Shown: positions 61,015-64,000 of the stretch, piece by piece
Numbering within the stretch: position 1 is the stretch's first letter
Layout of the letters: each line of letters starts with the position of its first letter
Source of the DNA: Conchocele bisecta
Lineage: Eukaryota; Mollusca; Bivalvia; Lucinida; Thyasiridae
DNA: 64,000 nucleotides
NCBI GenBank assembly: GCA_029237695.1
Contig: CM055279.1
Location: 62,593,586 to 62,657,585, forward strand
Direction of reading: 5' to 3'
Notes under the pieces: generated by a model
Told to the model about the DNA's origin: nothing
The model's database searches: none
The model's input: the letters and a program-made list of their open reading frames with translations, nothing else
Program-made: the position numbers and the translations under genes

Positions 61015-62355
61015 ACTGCCATTTTCAAAGTACTCCCCTAACACAAAAAACGAGCATGACGATGTGACGCATATAATCAGCCTACGCGTTTATGGTATAA
61101 GATAAGCGTCTACATTATTGGTCGATGTTGTGCATACATCCGCCGTGCATGTACTCATGTATGAGATACTGAGGGGGGTGGTTTGAAAATGGATAAACAC
61201 TGCCATTTTCAAAGTACTCCCCTCGATACACTGACGGGAGTACTTTGAAAATGGCTAGTCGGCCCATTTTCAAAGTGCTCCCTAAAAGTTTCGATCAATC
61301 AACGCAGTTTGTATACGCGTTCAGTATATAGGATCTGTGTCTACATTGTTGGGCATTAAGTGCAACTTTCATCATATGTCCTGATATATTCTGAGGGGGG
61401 AGTGGTTTGGAAATGGGTACACGGCCATTTTCAAAGAACTCCCCTAAACAAAAAGAACGAGCATGACGATGTGACAAATAGAATCAGCCTACGCGTTTAT
61501 GGTATAAGATAAGCGTCTACAGCGTTCATACTTCCGTCGTACATGTACTCATGTATGAGATATTAAGGGGTTGTGGTTTGAAAATGGATAAACACTGCCA
61601 TTTTCAAAGTACTCCCATAAACAAAAAGAACGAGCACGACGATGTGACGCATATAATCAGCCTACGCGTTTATGGTATAAGATAAGCGTCTACATTATTG
61701 GTCGATGTAGTGCATACGTCCGCCGTGCATGTACTCATGTATGAGATACTGAGGGGGGGGTGGTTTGAAAATGGGTAAACACTGCCATTTTCAAAGTACT
61801 CCCCTAAACAAAATGAACGAGCATGACGATGTGACGCATATAATCAGCATATGCGTTTATGGTATAAGATAAGCGTCTACAGTATTGGTCGATGTTGTGC
61901 ATACTTCCGCCGTGCATGTAATCATGTATGAGATACTGAGGGGGAGTGGTTTGAAAATGGGTAAACACTGCCATTTTCAAAGTACTCCCCTAAACAAAAA
62001 GAGCGAGCATGACGATGTGACGCATATAATCAGCATATGCGTTTATGGTATAAGATAAGCGTCTACAGTGTTGATCGATGTTGTGCATACTTCCGCCGTG
62101 TGTATGTACTCATGTATGAGATACTGAGGGGGATGAGTGGTTTTGAAAATGGGTATACACCGCCATTTTCAAAGTATTCCCCTAAACAAAATGAACGAGC
62201 ATGACGATGTGACGCATAGAATCAGCATACGCGTTTATGGTATAAGATAAGCGTCTACAGTGTTGGTCGATGTTGTGCATACTTCCGCCGTGCATGTACT
62301 TATGTATGAGATACTGAGGGGGAGTGGTTTGAAAATGGGTATACACTGCCATTTA
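61015..62355 (+). repeat. 185-bp satellite array, right part
   Basis: It resumes with ACTGCCATTTTCAAAGTACT exactly where the left part stopped. Units start near 61146, 61542, 61727, 61912, 62099 and 62288. One unit (about 61225-61440) is strongly diverged. The array stops at ACACTGCCATTTATGAATC. Confidence 0.9.
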
Positions 62356-62608
62356 TGAATCTGTTTTATTACTCCACTCATAACCGTACTCAACGCTGAC
62401 TACCATGTAACATGTTCATATTTCTAGAACACTGATCTCTGTTTTCTATATATTTGTCTTCTTATGACATTGACCTGCGTCTGCATTTTTCAAGCTACGC
62501 TGTTACACGTGCCAGTCAGCTGAGTAGTGCTCAGTCTGAGTTGGGTACAGACAGGGATAATATGTATATATGATTGTGTACTGTATAGTGATGTGTATGG
62601 CACACCGT

Positions 62609-63331
62609 TTTTGTCGCGCCCGCTTGCGGATAGCGCGACATAGTCGGCGTACGTTCGTCCGTACGTCCGTGTGTGCAGGTTTGCATTAAAGTTTTCGGGT
62701 ACCTCTTATCTGTGTTAGTCGGATTGACTTGAAACTTCATATACCTATTAATCATCATCCATATTTATACCACACCCATGCGACCCTGATGCCCAAGGTC
62801 AAGGTCAAATCACTTAGAGATTTACGTTAACGTTATTTTTCAAATATTTGTGTTAAATTTGCCTGGTACCCCTTATCTCTGCGACCATAAGTCGGATTTA
62901 CTTGAAGCTTTGTATACTTTTTTCATCATCCATATTTACATTATATAGCACATCCAAGCAGCCTTGATACCCAAGGTCAATGTCAAGTTACAAGGTCGGG
63001 TACCAAATATCTCTGCAACAATAAGTCGGATTGGCTTTAAACTTCTTAACCTTCATCCATAGTTTTATTCTGTAGCACACCCATGTCATCTTCATGCCCA
63101 TGGTAAAGGCCAAATTACTTAGACATTTGTTTTAAAGTTTTTGAAATATTTGTGGTAAAAGTTGTTCTTACGGTGAAGTACCAATATCTTTGCAAACTTA
63201 AGTTAGATTATCTTGATATTGCGTCACATATAGTGGCACTTTGGCGTCCATACGTGCGTTCAGATTTTCATTTGTATTCCCTATCCAGCACTCGTAGGGT
63301 GCGACATGCGGGCCGCGGCCATCTACATGTA
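62609..63331 (+). repeat. tandem-unit element family R7, copy 4 with both ends
   Basis: It begins TTGTCGCGCCCGCTTGCGGA plus GTCCGTACGTCCGT. It has about four units (TTGACTTGAAACTTCATATA, CATCATCCATATTTATACC, CATGCGACCCTGATGCCCAAG) and ends GCGACATGCGGGCCGCGGCC, ATCTACATGTAG. The outer words GTCGCGC...GCGGGC hint at short inverted ends. Confidence 0.8.
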
Positions 63332-64000
63332 GTACTATTTATTCCCGAACCGAAATATCTCAAAAGATATCTAGATTTGTGAATTAGGTATATTATTTAA
63401 CCAAATAGACTATATATTGTATTACAATAGAGATATCTCAATGTAAGATTTCAATAAGATTTCCATTGGTTCAATAAGAATAAGATATCTCTTTGATATT
63501 AATATATCTGTTTGACCATTCAAAGTAATAGATAATTATCTTGTTTCGAGAATAAGTAGTAACACGGCTGCGTGCCATAGAGTTGTCGCGTGAAATGAAC
63601 ATGATTTGCTATTGCACATTTTCATTGTAGCGATTCGGTCAGCGTACTACATGTACCTACTTACGATCATACTAAAGTTACAAATGTATACATATAAACT
63701 GGTACGTGTAGCTGGGCTCGTGATTTATTTAACGCAATACACAGTACATGTGCACAGAACGGATATATGCCATTCCTTATGTTTACATATGGGACGTTAT
63801 ATATGGAAAAAAATGCAAGAACCTGTGCGAACTTGTTTTATCCAAAGATGTTTACTAATGAAATAATGGTACTACCAGGAGCGGACTATCTAAGAATGGT
63901 GTTCCCTTATTGGAGCCCCATGTAATGTCAATGGAAATCAAACGAAAAAATGTATAACAAAAAGTTACTTACAAAAATAATTTATATCTACATGCTTATT
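63332..64000. other. no feature recognised
   Basis: It contains a run of AAGATATCT/AGATATCTC words at 63355-63500. Short open frames are without resemblance. Cut by the window end. Confidence 0.4.

Noticed and set aside
55471..62355. CRISPR-like array
   Set aside because: The units are 185-bp contiguous satellite repeats without unique spacers, in a eukaryotic context.

Overview
The window is eukaryotic, AT-rich genomic DNA from an invertebrate, most likely a bivalve or other lophotrochozoan. The grounds are one long intron-rich gene with GT..AG junctions, several non-LTR retrotransposons, a Ty3-type LTR element with a Leu-type primer site, many short inverted-repeat elements and a 185-bp satellite. 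The species cannot be named from sequence alone. There are no bacterial-style operons.

The only host gene I can support is on the minus strand, from about 46612 down to the stop codon at 2347. It encodes a Mind-bomb-2-like (MIB2) E3 ubiquitin ligase. I placed fifteen exons whose splice phases all agree. Together they read 772 residues: a MIB/HERC2 domain, four MIB-type REP repeats, an acidic linker with 26 consecutive Asp, an ankyrin array and one C-terminal RING. The 5' part, which in MIB2 relatives encodes a first MIB/HERC2 domain and a ZZ finger, was not found. It lies further upstream, outside the window, or is absent.

The introns are filled with mobile DNA. 1-2346: 3' flank with nested inverted repeats. 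2558-5958: SINE, minisatellite and a palindromic TCCTAATTAGGA array. 6150-13504: a broken non-LTR element (LINE-1 here, 6833-10129). 13594-22008: small exons separated by MITEs and SINE fragments. 22166-33031: the largest intron, holding a CR1/L2-like element (LINE-2 here, 22409-28003) whose ORF1 carries an SGNH-hydrolase-like domain, inserted inside an older ATAC-rich MITE, followed by a tyrosine-recombinase-type retroelement relic. 33181-46505: repeated copies of a two-part MITE, a foldback element, a tRNA-related SINE and a tandem-repeat element.

Upstream of the gene (46613-64000) I see only repeats. These are a LINE relic, copies of several dispersed families, a decayed DDE transposase remnant, and a 185-bp satellite array (55471-62355) cleanly interrupted by a 4.93-kb Ty3/gypsy element with 266-bp LTRs and a 5-bp target duplication. 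All retroelement coding regions seen are broken by stops or frameshifts. No exon of the ligase gene is interrupted.
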